A DNA stretch of 10,069 nt, from positions 1 to 10,069 of the forward strand of contig DAOWGA010000163.1 in assembly GCA_030637665.1 (NCBI GenBank), given 5' to 3'. Position numbers and translations under genes: made by a program. Source of the DNA: Lysobacterales bacterium. GTDB taxonomy: Bacteria; Pseudomonadota; Gammaproteobacteria; Xanthomonadales; SZUA-36. Below are positions 1 to 6,357 of this stretch, one piece after another; position 1 is the stretch's first letter, and the number at the start of each line of letters is the position of its first letter. The notes beneath the pieces were generated by a model. The model ran no database searches, had not been told where the DNA came from, and was given only the letters and a program-made list of their open reading frames with translations.

Positions 1-694
1 CTTCGATCGTGTCCCTGTAGGTATGCAGGCTGAAAGGGCCAAAATCCGTTTCAACTTCATGCGTGGAAATGTGCCGGACGGATTTTTCCGTTTGCATTCT
101 GTAGTGAATCAGGTCGGCGATGGTCCCGATCTTGAGGCTGTGCTCCTGAGCAAACTGCTCCAGTTCCGGCCTGCGCGCCATGCTGCCGTCTTCATTCAGA
201 ATTTCAACCAGGACCGCCGCAGGTTCCAGGCCGGCCAGCATGGCCATATCGACACTGGCCTCGGTGTGGCCTGCACGGGCCAGCACGCCGCCGGGCTGGG
301 CCATCAGGGGGAATACATGCCCCGGCTGGGACAGGTCTTGCAGGCTGGCATCGGGCCTGACCGCCGTGCGAATCGTGTGGGCCCGGTCATAAGCTGAAAT
401 GCCGGTCGTAATGCCCTCGGCAGCCTCAATGGAAACGGTGAAATTTGTCGCAAAGCGGCCTTGATTTTCATTCACCATCAACGGCAGGCGAAGCTGGTGG
501 CAACGCTCCCGGGTCAGCGGCAGACAAATCAGTCCCCGTCCGAATCGCGCCATGAAATTGATGTCTTGCGGGCGCACCTTGGAAGCGGCCATTACCAGGT
601 CACCTTCGTTTTCCCGGTCTTCGTCATCCATTACCACGACCATGCGGCCGTCCCTGATGTCGTCCAGTAATTCCCGCGTGGAATTCAAAGCCAT
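1..694 (-). CDS. ribBA: 3,4-dihydroxy-2-butanone 4-phosphate synthase, probably bifunctional with GTP cyclohydrolase II (C-terminus cut off)
   Basis: Makes the four-carbon unit of riboflavin, 3,4-dihydroxy-2-butanone 4-phosphate plus formate, from ribulose 5-phosphate in the cytoplasm. 231 codons are visible. Residues 1-200 form a full RibB domain: the acidic metal/substrate loop [10 protein letters not shown] lies at 23-32, followed by [16 protein letters not shown] at 89-104, the PGHVFPL block at 124-130 and GHTEASVD at 142-149. After residue 205 the protein goes on with a stretch ([14 protein letters not shown], 215-228) that looks like the start of the RibA-type domain. The full gene is therefore probably a RibBA fusion, but the zinc cysteines and catalytic residues of that half lie outside the window and it could be a degenerate domain. 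The start is the ATG at 694, one base after the ribE stop, with AGGAG 7 nt upstream. It is the last visible gene of the glyA-nrdR-rib operon. Confidence 0.95.
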   Translation of the reverse strand, partial: MALNSTRELLDDIRDGRMVVVMDDEDRENEGDLVMAASKVRPQDINFMARFGRGLICLPLTRERCHQLRLPLMVNENQGRFATNFTVSIEAAEGITTGISAYDRAHTIRTAVRPDASLQDLSQPGHVFPLMAQPGGVLARAGHTEASVDMAMLAGLEPAAVLVEILNEDGSMARRPELEQFAQEHSLKIGTIADLIHYRMQTEKSVRHISTHEVETDFGPFSLHTYRDTIE

Positions 695-695
695 C

Positions 696-1343
696 TCATT
701 GCTCCTGGGCCACCCCGGCTGAAGCCGGCGCATTGTTATTGTTATTTTCATTTTCGGGGTCTGCCAGGCGTTCCAGATACCTGGCGATCAGGTCTACTTC
801 GATATTAAGCTCATCACCGGCTTGCAGCATGCCCAGCGTGGTGACCTCAAGCGTGTGCGGAATCAGGCACACCGAAAACCGGGCGCCGTCTACTTCGTTG
901 ACCGTGAGACTCACTCCATCGATACAAATGGAGCCCTTTTTTGCCACGTAGCGGGCGAGACCGGCAGGCAACTCAAACTCGAAGCGTTCCGCCCGCGCGT
1001 CTTGCCGACGGGACAGCAAACGACCTTTGCCATCCACGTGTCCACTGACCATATGGCCACCAAGACGATCTTCCAGGGCCAGGGCCAGTTCGAGGTTGAC
1101 CTGGCGGCCCGGTTCCAGAAGCCCCAGGGTTGTCAATTCCAGGGTTTCCCTGGAGACATCCGCCGAAAATCCCGATTCCTTCGGCTCCAGCATGGTCAGG
1201 CAGACTCCGGACACCGCGATGCTGTCCCCGGTCCGGCAATTGCCCATTTGCAGGGATCCGCAGTCAATCCACAGACGGCTGTCACCGCCCAATGGGGTAA
1301 TTTTCAGTAATGAACCTTTTGTGCTGACAATTCCAGTGAACAT
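696..1343 (-). CDS. ribE: riboflavin synthase, alpha subunit
   Basis: Catalyses the last step of riboflavin synthesis: dismutation of two 6,7-dimethyl-8-ribityllumazine molecules to riboflavin and the pyrimidinedione that is recycled. The 215 residues match the family length. The conserved N-terminus MFTGIV is present. Two homologous lumazine-binding barrels are visible, about 1-97 and 98-195, each with its repeat signature: [12 protein letters not shown] in the first, [13 protein letters not shown] in the second. The linker [10 protein letters not shown] and the [11 protein letters not shown] block are also there. The gene starts 2 nt after the ribD stop and ends 1 nt before ribBA, so it is probably translationally coupled. 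The C-terminal 20 or so residues are an Asn/Ala-rich low-complexity tail (see findings). The symbol ribC is used in some species for the same enzyme. Confidence 0.96.
   Translation of the reverse strand: MFTGIVSTKGSLLKITPLGGDSRLWIDCGSLQMGNCRTGDSIAVSGVCLTMLEPKESGFSADVSRETLELTTLGLLEPGRQVNLELALALEDRLGGHMVSGHVDGKGRLLSRRQDARAERFEFELPAGLARYVAKKGSICIDGVSLTVNEVDGARFSVCLIPHTLEVTTLGMLQAGDELNIEVDLIARYLERLADPENENNNNNAPASAGVAQEQ
702..706 (-). promoter_or_regulatory. ribosome binding site of ribBA
   Basis: AGGAG on the minus strand, inside the end of ribE, 7 nt before the ribBA ATG. It is the clearest Shine-Dalgarno in this operon. It favours the ATG at 694 over an overlapping out-of-frame ATG at 699. Confidence 0.65.
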
Positions 1344-1345
1344 AA

Positions 1346-2443
1346 TCAGGACCCATATTCCGGAGTGAGCCGGAGTCGTAAATCTTTGCCGATGTGAACT
1401 GTTTCCAGCACTCTTAAATGCGTTCTGTCATCGATGGATTCAAGCGGGCCGAAAGCGAAAGGCCCGGGACCGCCTTCACCCAGCAGCACCGGCGCCTGAT
1501 ATATCAGTAATTCATCCACCAGCCGGCTCTTCAACAGGGCCCCACACAACCCGGCCCCGGCTTCCACCTGGACTTCATTCACTTCCATTGCTGCCAGGGC
1601 TGACATCAGCGGGCCGAGTTCGACCCTGCCGTCTTTTGCCGGCAACGGCATGCAATTAACGCCTGTTTCCGCCAATTCCCGTGGAACCGATATCGCACGG
1701 TCCCCGGCAATAACCGCCGTCTCAGGCTCAGACAGAATTCTGCTGCGCACGGGAATCCGCCAGCGGCTGTCCGCAATAATCCGCAGTGGTTGTCTGCTGA
1801 GGCCTTCCAGTCGTGCGTTCATCGATGGATTGTCGGCCAGTACGGTTCCAATGCCGGTGAGTATGGCCGAAGAGCGCGCCCTCCATAACTGAACATCCCG
1901 GCGGGATGCCGCGCTGCTGATCCACTTGCTGTCGCCATTGCGCAGGGCGGTCCGGCCATCCAGGCTGATCGCCGCTTTCACCCTGACCCACGGACGCCCT
2001 TCCCGCATCCGCTTGTAATACCCCGTGTTGAGCGTCTCGGCCTCAGCGGCCATCAGCCCGGTCTCCACTGCCACACCGGCCATTTTCAATCGCTCCCGGC
2101 CCTGTCCGTTTACCTGCGGATTCGGATCGGCCGAGGCCATGACAACGCGCGAGATACCGGCCTTTAACAAGGCCTCCACGCAGGGCGGTGTCCGGCCGTG
2201 GTGGTTGCAGGGCTCGAGCGTGACATAAGCAGTGCTGCCGTTTGCAGTGGCGCCCGCTTCCCGCAATGCGGCGATTTCCGCGTGTGGTCCGCCGGCAATC
2301 TCGTGCCAGCCCTCGCCTCTGATCCGTTCCCGATCCGCGATCACACAACCAACATTGGGATTGGGATGTGTGCTGAACAGACCCCGTTTGGCCAGTTGCA
2401 GCGCGCGGGCCATGCAATGGTGGTCAAACCGTGAAAAACTCAT
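1346..2443 (-). CDS. ribD: bifunctional diaminohydroxyphosphoribosylaminopyrimidine deaminase / 5-amino-6-(5-phosphoribosylamino)uracil reductase
   Basis: Carries out the second and third steps of riboflavin synthesis: zinc-dependent deamination of the pyrimidine ring, then NADPH-dependent reduction of the ribosyl side chain. The 365 residues are normal for the fused form. The deaminase half (about 1-147) has the HAE motif at 54-56 (His54 zinc ligand, Glu56 proton shuttle) and PCNHHGRTPPC at 78-88 (Cys79 and Cys88 zinc ligands). The reductase half (about 150-365) has KAAISLDGRTA at 156-166, the ILTGIGTVLADNP block at 194-206 and a glycine-rich VEAGAGL segment near 308-314. The ATG overlaps the nrdR stop as ATGA, a 4-nt overlap typical of coupling. 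No strong ribosome binding site is visible before it. Confidence 0.97.
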   Translation of the reverse strand: MSFSRFDHHCMARALQLAKRGLFSTHPNPNVGCVIADRERIRGEGWHEIAGGPHAEIAALREAGATANGSTAYVTLEPCNHHGRTPPCVEALLKAGISRVVMASADPNPQVNGQGRERLKMAGVAVETGLMAAEAETLNTGYYKRMREGRPWVRVKAAISLDGRTALRNGDSKWISSAASRRDVQLWRARSSAILTGIGTVLADNPSMNARLEGLSRQPLRIIADSRWRIPVRSRILSEPETAVIAGDRAISVPRELAETGVNCMPLPAKDGRVELGPLMSALAAMEVNEVQVEAGAGLCGALLKSRLVDELLIYQAPVLLGEGGPGPFAFGPLESIDDRTHLRVLETVHIGKDLRLRLTPEYGS

Positions 2444-2967
2444 CTATTGGGTCGGCCCTTTTTCTGCCCGGCAGGTTTAAGCAAGGAAATCTGGCGTTTG
2501 TCGCCATCACCCGGCGCATCCCGCTCCAATCGCTCAATGACGTCCCGAAACGCCTGGACGTCCTCGAAGCGCCTGTACACGGATGCGAATCGCACATAGG
2601 CAACCTGGTCGAGTTTGATCAGTTCGCGCATAACCCATTCACCCAGCAGGGTACTGGGGATTTCGGCATCTTCAACGCTGCGTATTTCGCGTAACAGGAC
2701 TCGTATTGTCCGCTCTACATCGCGGGTTTCAACGGGACGTTTTTCCAGGGCTCGCAACATGCCGTCACGCAGTTTTTTCTCTGAGAATGCCTCGCGGGCT
2801 CCGTTCGACTTGATAATGCGTGGCGCCTTGAACTCCGGGGACTCATAAGTGTTAAAGCGCGAGCTACAACTTTCGCATTGGCGGCGCCTTCTAATCTGCA
2901 TGCCATCCCGGGTCAGGCGGGAATCCACCACGCGGGTATTCTCATGGCTGCAGAACGGGCACCACAT
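2440..2967 (-). CDS. nrdR: transcriptional repressor NrdR
   Basis: A nucleotide-sensing repressor that binds NrdR boxes upstream of ribonucleotide reductase genes. The N-terminal zinc ribbon has Cys3, Cys6, Cys31 and Cys34, with the basic stretch IRRRRQC (25-31) typical of the family. An ATP-cone domain follows from about residue 49 (PRIIKSNGAREAFSEKKL) to about 140. At 175 residues it carries a C-terminal basic tail rich in Lys and Arg (about 150-175). It lies between glyA and ribD, a widespread proteobacterial arrangement in which nrdR is carried with riboflavin genes without being a pathway member. The start is 4 nt after the glyA stop and the end overlaps ribD by 4 nt. Residue 2 is Trp (MWCPFC); from memory this position is more often a charged or polar residue. 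No NrdR box is evident in the window. Confidence 0.97.
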   Translation of the reverse strand: MWCPFCSHENTRVVDSRLTRDGMQIRRRRQCESCSSRFNTYESPEFKAPRIIKSNGAREAFSEKKLRDGMLRALEKRPVETRDVERTIRVLLREIRSVEDAEIPSTLLGEWVMRELIKLDQVAYVRFASVYRRFEDVQAFRDVIERLERDAPGDGDKRQISLLKPAGQKKGRPNR

Positions 2968-2971
2968 GAAA

Positions 2972-4228
2972 TCAGCCTGCGTATACCGGGTGCTTACGGC
3001 ACAGTGCCAGCGCCGCCAGCCGGGTTTTTTCTATAACGCCGCTGTCTTCGACATTGTCCAGTACGTCACAAATCAGGCCGGCAAGCTCAGAACAATCCTG
3101 TTCATCAAAACCACGCGTCGTGACGGCCGGCGTGCCCAGGCGCAAGCCGCTGGTCACGAATGGAGACCTCGGTTCTCCAGGAACGGTATTCTTGTTGAGG
3201 GTAATGTAGGCACGGCCCAGGGCCTCTTCAGCTTCCTTGCCGGTAAAATCCCTGCCGATCAGGTCGATCAGGAACAGGTGGTTGTCCGTTCCTCCAGAAA
3301 CAACCTTGTAGCCCCGCTCCATGATGGCTTGAGCCATGATGCGCGCATTCCGGACCACGGCTTGCTGGTACGTTTTGAATTCGGGGTCAAGCGCTTCTTT
3401 GAATGCCACCGCCTTGGCTGCGATAACATGCATCAGGGGCCCGCCCTGGGTGCCCGGAAACACCACGGAATTGAGCGCCTTTTCCAGTTTCTCGTCGCCG
3501 TTGGCAAGGATGATGCCGCCCCTGGGCCCACGCAAAGTCTTGTGGGTAGTCGAAGTCGTTACATGCGCGTGTGGAACAGGATTGGGATAAACGCCCGCGG
3601 CAATCAGGCCGGCGACATGCGCCATGTCCACCAGGAACCAGGCATCGACGGAATCAGCGATTTCTCGCATTTTCGCCCAGTCGATCACCCTCGAGTATGC
3701 TGAAAAGCCCCCGATCAGCAACTTTGGCCGGTGTTTTTCGGCCAGGTCGGCAATGATATCGTAGTCGACCAGACCGGTTTCATGGTTGATCCCATACTGC
3801 ACAGCGTTGAACAGTTTGCCGGAAAAATTGACGGGACTGCCATGCGTGAGGTGTCCGCCTTCATTCAGGCTCATGCCCAGCAGCGTATCGCCCGGGTCCA
3901 ACAGAGCATGGTAAGCGGCTGCATTTGCCTGGGATCCTGAATGGGGTTGCACGTTGGCATAAGCGGCGCCGAACAGTTCTTTTACACGTTGACGAGCCAG
4001 TTCTTCAGCCTGGTCCACGAACTCACATCCGCCATAGTAGCGCCTGCCGGGGTAGCCTTCTGCATACTTGTTGGTCAAAACAGAACCCTGTGCCTCCATG
4101 ACGCGGGGACTGGCGTAATTTTCCGACGCGATCAATTCGATATGGACTTCCTGCCTGTTCTGCTCGGCGTCAATAGCATTGGCCAGTTCATCATCAAATC
4201 CGCGAATGCGGAAGCTTTCATCAAACAT
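2972..4228 (-). CDS. glyA: serine hydroxymethyltransferase
   Basis: A PLP enzyme that interconverts serine plus tetrahydrofolate with glycine plus 5,10-methylene-tetrahydrofolate, the main source of one-carbon units. At 418 residues it is nearly the same length as the E. coli protein. Landmarks: [11 protein letters not shown] (30-40), [18 protein letters not shown] (55-72), the PLP contact region [10 protein letters not shown] (97-106), [12 protein letters not shown] (201-212), and the PLP-binding segment [15 protein letters not shown] with the Schiff-base lysine at about 230. It is the first gene of the operon, transcribed from the 189-bp gap it shares with ettA. The ATG at 4228 has only a weak Shine-Dalgarno; an upstream ATG is closed at once by TAG, so this start is secure. 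Confidence 0.98.
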   Translation of the reverse strand: MFDESFRIRGFDDELANAIDAEQNRQEVHIELIASENYASPRVMEAQGSVLTNKYAEGYPGRRYYGGCEFVDQAEELARQRVKELFGAAYANVQPHSGSQANAAAYHALLDPGDTLLGMSLNEGGHLTHGSPVNFSGKLFNAVQYGINHETGLVDYDIIADLAEKHRPKLLIGGFSAYSRVIDWAKMREIADSVDAWFLVDMAHVAGLIAAGVYPNPVPHAHVTTSTTHKTLRGPRGGIILANGDEKLEKALNSVVFPGTQGGPLMHVIAAKAVAFKEALDPEFKTYQQAVVRNARIMAQAIMERGYKVVSGGTDNHLFLIDLIGRDFTGKEAEEALGRAYITLNKNTVPGEPRSPFVTSGLRLGTPAVTTRGFDEQDCSELAGLICDVLDNVEDSGVIEKTRLAALALCRKHPVYAG

Positions 4229-4254
4229 AATCTACCCATACCTGTCAGCAGTTT

Positions 4255-4268
4255 CGGGGTGTTCCCCG
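4255..4268 (-). other. small hairpin in the presumed glyA leader
   Basis: A 5-bp all-GC stem (CGGGG/CCCCG) with a 4-nt loop, between the candidate glyA promoter and its start codon. In the glyA mRNA it would lie in the 5' leader. On the plus strand it is followed by CTTTT, so it looks faintly like a terminator, but no plus-strand gene reads into it. Its function is unknown and it may be chance. Confidence 0.25.
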
Positions 4269-4271
4269 CTT

Positions 4272-4300
4272 TTGAACTGTTCGGAATTACAACCTTTAAT
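4272..4300 (+). promoter_or_regulatory. candidate sigma-70 promoter for ettA (distal)
   Basis: TTGAAC (4272-4277), a 17-bp spacer and TTTAAT (4295-4300, one mismatch to TATAAT) on the plus strand. It would give a leader of about 110 nt for ettA. Its -10 box overlaps the opposite-strand glyA -10 (4299-4304), so the two polymerases could not occupy both sites together. Confidence 0.4.
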
Positions 4301-4327
4301 TCTACCATTTTTGATGGCATGGACGTC
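4299..4327 (-). promoter_or_regulatory. candidate sigma-70 promoter of the glyA operon (extended -10)
   Basis: On the minus strand TAGAAT (4304-4299) differs from TATAAT at one base and is preceded by TGG (4307-4305), an extended -10. The -35 position (about 4327-4322) is poor and falls inside the palindrome TGGACGTCCA (4320-4329). Transcription would begin near 4292, giving a leader of about 65 nt. Assigned by consensus match and position only. Confidence 0.5.
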
Positions 4328-4329
4328 CA
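4320..4329. repeat. 10-bp palindrome at the glyA -35 position
   Basis: TGGACGTCCA is a perfect palindrome centred where the -35 box of the candidate glyA promoter should be. It could be a binding site for a dimeric regulator, but a palindrome this short can also arise by chance. A second short one, GAAC-T-GTTC, lies at 4274-4282 and overlaps the upstream -35 box on the plus strand. Confidence 0.3.
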
Positions 4330-4350
4330 CTAAACCAGCATCCGGAATCT

Positions 4351-4378
4351 GCTGCCGCCGCTCTGGACCAGCGGCAGC
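4351..4378. repeat. 8-bp inverted repeat upstream of ettA
   Basis: GCTGCCGC (4351-4358) and GCGGCAGC (4371-4378) are perfect inverted copies separated by 12 nt. They bracket the -35 box of the proximal ettA promoter candidate. This could be an operator, or an mRNA hairpin if transcription starts at the distal promoter. There is no T-run on either side, so it is not an intrinsic terminator. Confidence 0.4.
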
Positions 4379-4392
4379 ACATGGCGCATAAT
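4364..4392 (+). promoter_or_regulatory. candidate sigma-70 promoter for ettA (proximal)
   Basis: TGGACC (4364-4369), a 17-bp spacer and CATAAT (4387-4392, one mismatch to TATAAT). Start of transcription would be near 4399, leaving a leader of about 20 nt before the ettA ATG. The -35 lies in the loop of the 4351-4378 inverted repeat. Confidence 0.4.
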
Positions 4393-4417
4393 TCGCCAAT
4401 TTCCGCCGGAAACCACT

Positions 4418-6088
4418 ATGGCCCAGTACATTTACACCATGATCGGGGTGAACAAAGTCGTTCCTCCCAACAGAACCATCATCAGGGATATTTCCCTTTC
4501 CTTCTTTCCAGGCGCCAAGATCGGACTGCTGGGACTGAACGGTGCGGGAAAATCAACCGTGCTTCGCATCATGGCGGGCGTCGATCCGGATTTCGAGGGT
4601 GAGGCCAGGCCGCAGCCGGGCATCCGCATTGGCTACCTGCCACAGGAACCGGAACTGGATGAAAACAAGTCGGTTCGTGAAATCGTAGAAGAAGGTGTCG
4701 CTGAAACGCGCGACCTGCTGCAAAGTTTTGATGAAATCAGCATGAAGTTCACAGAACCCATGGATGATGATGCCATGAACGAATTGCTGAGCAAACAGGC
4801 CGAATTACAGGAAGCCATCGAAGCGGCCAATGGCTGGGAACTGGAACGCACGCTGGAAGTCGCCGCGGATGCCTTGCGCCTGCCCGACTGGGATGCCAGC
4901 GTGGCCCACCTTTCCGGTGGCGAACGTCGCCGGGTCGCCATCTGCCGCCTGTTGCTGTCCAGTCCGGACATGCTGTTGCTCGATGAGCCGACCAACCACC
5001 TGGATGCTGAATCCGTCGGCTGGCTGGAGCGCTTCCTGATCGAGTTTCCCGGAACAGTGGTCGCCATTACGCATGATCGCTATTTTCTGGACAACGCAGC
5101 CGAGTGGATCCTGGAACTGGACCGGGGTTATGGCATACCCTGGAAGGGCAATTACTCTTCATGGCTGGAGCAAAAAGAAAGCCGCTTGCAGCAGGAACAA
5201 AGCCGTGAAAAAGCCCGTCAGCGCTCGATTCATTCGGAGCTGGAGTGGGTCAGATCCAATCCCGGAGGCAGGCGCGCCAAAAGTAAAGCCCGCCTGCAGC
5301 GTTTCGAAGAACTGAACTCCCAGGAACACCAGAAACGCAACGAGACCCACGAAATTTTTATCCCACCGGGCCCGCGGCTGGGTGAACAGGTGATAGAAGT
5401 CGAGAATCTCAGTAAAGGTTTTGCGGACCGGTTGCTGATCGACAATCTCAGTTTCAAGATCCCCCGTGGTGCGCTTGTCGGCGTCATCGGGGGCAATGGT
5501 GCGGGCAAGTCTACGCTGTTCCGCATGCTCACCGGCCAGGAGCAAGCGGACAGCGGGGAGATTCGCCTTGGCTCTACCGTGGAATTGGCCTGTGTCGACC
5601 AAAGCCGCGATAGCCTGGATGGTGACAGGACTGTGTGGGAGGAAATTGCAGACGGCCAGGAGTTCATCCAGGTGGGCAATTTCAAGACACAGTCCCGGGC
5701 ATACGCAGGGCGCTTCAATTTCCGCGGCTCAGATCAGCAAAAACGCGTGAAAGACCTTTCCGGCGGCGAACGGAATCGCGTGCACCTCGCCAAGCTTCTG
5801 CGTTCCGGCGGAAATGTACTACTACTCGACGAACCCACCAATGACCTGGATGTAGAAACTCTGAGGGCTCTGGAGGAGGCGCTGCTGGAGTTTCCGGGTT
5901 GCGCCGTGGTGATCTCTCATGATCGCTGGTTCCTGGATCGCATAGCCACGCACATGCTGGCATTCGAAGGCGACAGCCAGGTGGAATGGTTCGAAGGAAA
6001 TTACTCTGAGTACGAAGCGGATCTCAAGCGCCGCCTGGGCGACGAGGCGGCCAGGCCCCATCGTATGAAATACCGGCGTCTCAGCTGA
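4418..6088 (+). CDS. ettA: energy-dependent translational throttle protein EttA (ABC-F ATPase)
   Basis: A cytoplasmic ABC-F protein that binds the ribosomal E site and gates the first elongation step according to ATP/ADP ratio. It has no membrane domain. 556 residues match the family (about 555). First ATPase domain: Walker A GLNGAGKST at 39-47, signature LSGGE at 165-169, Walker B LLLDEP at 186-191 with catalytic Glu190, switch His219. A charged helical insertion (about 95-140) matches the EttA arm. The interdomain linker (about 243-320) keeps the sequences GNYSSWLEQK and KARLQRFEELN. Second domain: Walker A GGNGAGKST at 358-366, signature at 447-451, Walker B with Glu472, His501. All catalytic residues are intact. 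The C-terminal block ending KYRRLS is also EttA-like. It is divergent from glyA and convergent with the polysaccharide operon. Confidence 0.96.
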   Translation: MAQYIYTMIGVNKVVPPNRTIIRDISLSFFPGAKIGLLGLNGAGKSTVLRIMAGVDPDFEGEARPQPGIRIGYLPQEPELDENKSVREIVEEGVAETRDLLQSFDEISMKFTEPMDDDAMNELLSKQAELQEAIEAANGWELERTLEVAADALRLPDWDASVAHLSGGERRRVAICRLLLSSPDMLLLDEPTNHLDAESVGWLERFLIEFPGTVVAITHDRYFLDNAAEWILELDRGYGIPWKGNYSSWLEQKESRLQQEQSREKARQRSIHSELEWVRSNPGGRRAKSKARLQRFEELNSQEHQKRNETHEIFIPPGPRLGEQVIEVENLSKGFADRLLIDNLSFKIPRGALVGVIGGNGAGKSTLFRMLTGQEQADSGEIRLGSTVELACVDQSRDSLDGDRTVWEEIADGQEFIQVGNFKTQSRAYAGRFNFRGSDQQKRVKDLSGGERNRVHLAKLLRSGGNVLLLDEPTNDLDVETLRALEEALLEFPGCAVVISHDRWFLDRIATHMLAFEGDSQVEWFEGNYSEYEADLKRRLGDEAARPHRMKYRRLS

Positions 6089-6142
6089 AAGGCATAATAT
6101 TTTGCCGTAAATTATGACAGCCACGTGATTTGGAAGGAGCAA

Positions 6143-6173
6143 TTGGCCGCAAATTACGCAAATTACGCAAATT
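6143..6173 (+). repeat. left terminal inverted repeat of the 201-bp element
   Basis: Outer edge TTGGCC followed by GCAAATTAC repeated at 9-bp period (two full units and a third partial one). Identical over 31 bp to the reverse complement of 6313-6343. Confidence 0.9.
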
Positions 6174-6312
6174 AAAGAGCAAAGAGCGAATTATTACTTG
6201 CGTGTCATAAGCTGAAATGCTGTGTTAAAAATCAGAGACTCTTGAAGCTACGAAGCTAACTTCACTGCTCAGAACATCAGCTGGCACGGCGCCACTATAA
6301 AAATGCTCTTAA

Positions 6313-6343
6313 AATTTGCGTAATTTGCGTAATTTGCGGCCAA
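6313..6343 (-). repeat. right terminal inverted repeat of the 201-bp element
   Basis: Reverse complement of the left end, with three TTTGCG units at 9-bp period closing on GGCCAA. It ends 14 bp from the SDR gene stop codon. Confidence 0.9.
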
Positions 6344-6357
6344 AATTTCTGAATTAT

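Larger units (their letters stand above)
6143..6343. mobile_element. 201-bp MITE-like element with 31-bp terminal inverted repeats
   Basis: The ends at 6143-6173 and 6313-6343 are perfect inverted copies over 31 bp. Past a small mismatch, the next 7 bp inward (AAGAGCA on the left) also match. Each end contains three units of 9-bp period (GCAAATTAC on the left, the reverse complement on the right) capped by TTGGCC at the outer edge. The 139-bp centre has no open reading frame worth calling. A dinucleotide AA lies just outside both ends and may be a target-site duplication. Small size, perfect ends and no gene fit a non-autonomous element moved by a transposase elsewhere; a protein-binding or RNA-hairpin element is the alternative. 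It lies 54 bp after the ettA stop and 14 bp after the stop of the convergent SDR gene. Confidence 0.6.

Noticed and set aside
1344..2443. An FMN riboswitch controlling the riboflavin genes
   Set aside because: Genes from glyA to ribBA are separated by 4 nt or less or overlap, so no room exists for the long conserved leader; none is seen upstream of glyA either.
2849..3703. A 284-codon plus-strand frame opposite glyA and nrdR
   Set aside because: It spans the junction of two well-identified genes on the other strand and has no recognisable domain.
6091..6106. GGCATAATATTTTGCC after ettA as an intrinsic terminator
   Set aside because: The stem is only 4 bp (GGCA/TGCC) before a mismatch and there is no T-run after it.
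6149..6173. The 9-bp repeats as a CRISPR array, or as a PurR operator because of the ACGCAAA core
   Set aside because: Units are contiguous with no spacers, which excludes CRISPR. A PurR site needs an inverted ACGCAAAC/GTTTGCGT pair at close spacing, and here the arms are about 140 bp apart and lie downstream of both neighbouring genes.
6143..6343. The inverted-repeat element as an integron attC site
   Set aside because: The inverted repeats are longer and more perfect than attC arms, the core-site sequences are not evident, and no integrase or cassette array is nearby.
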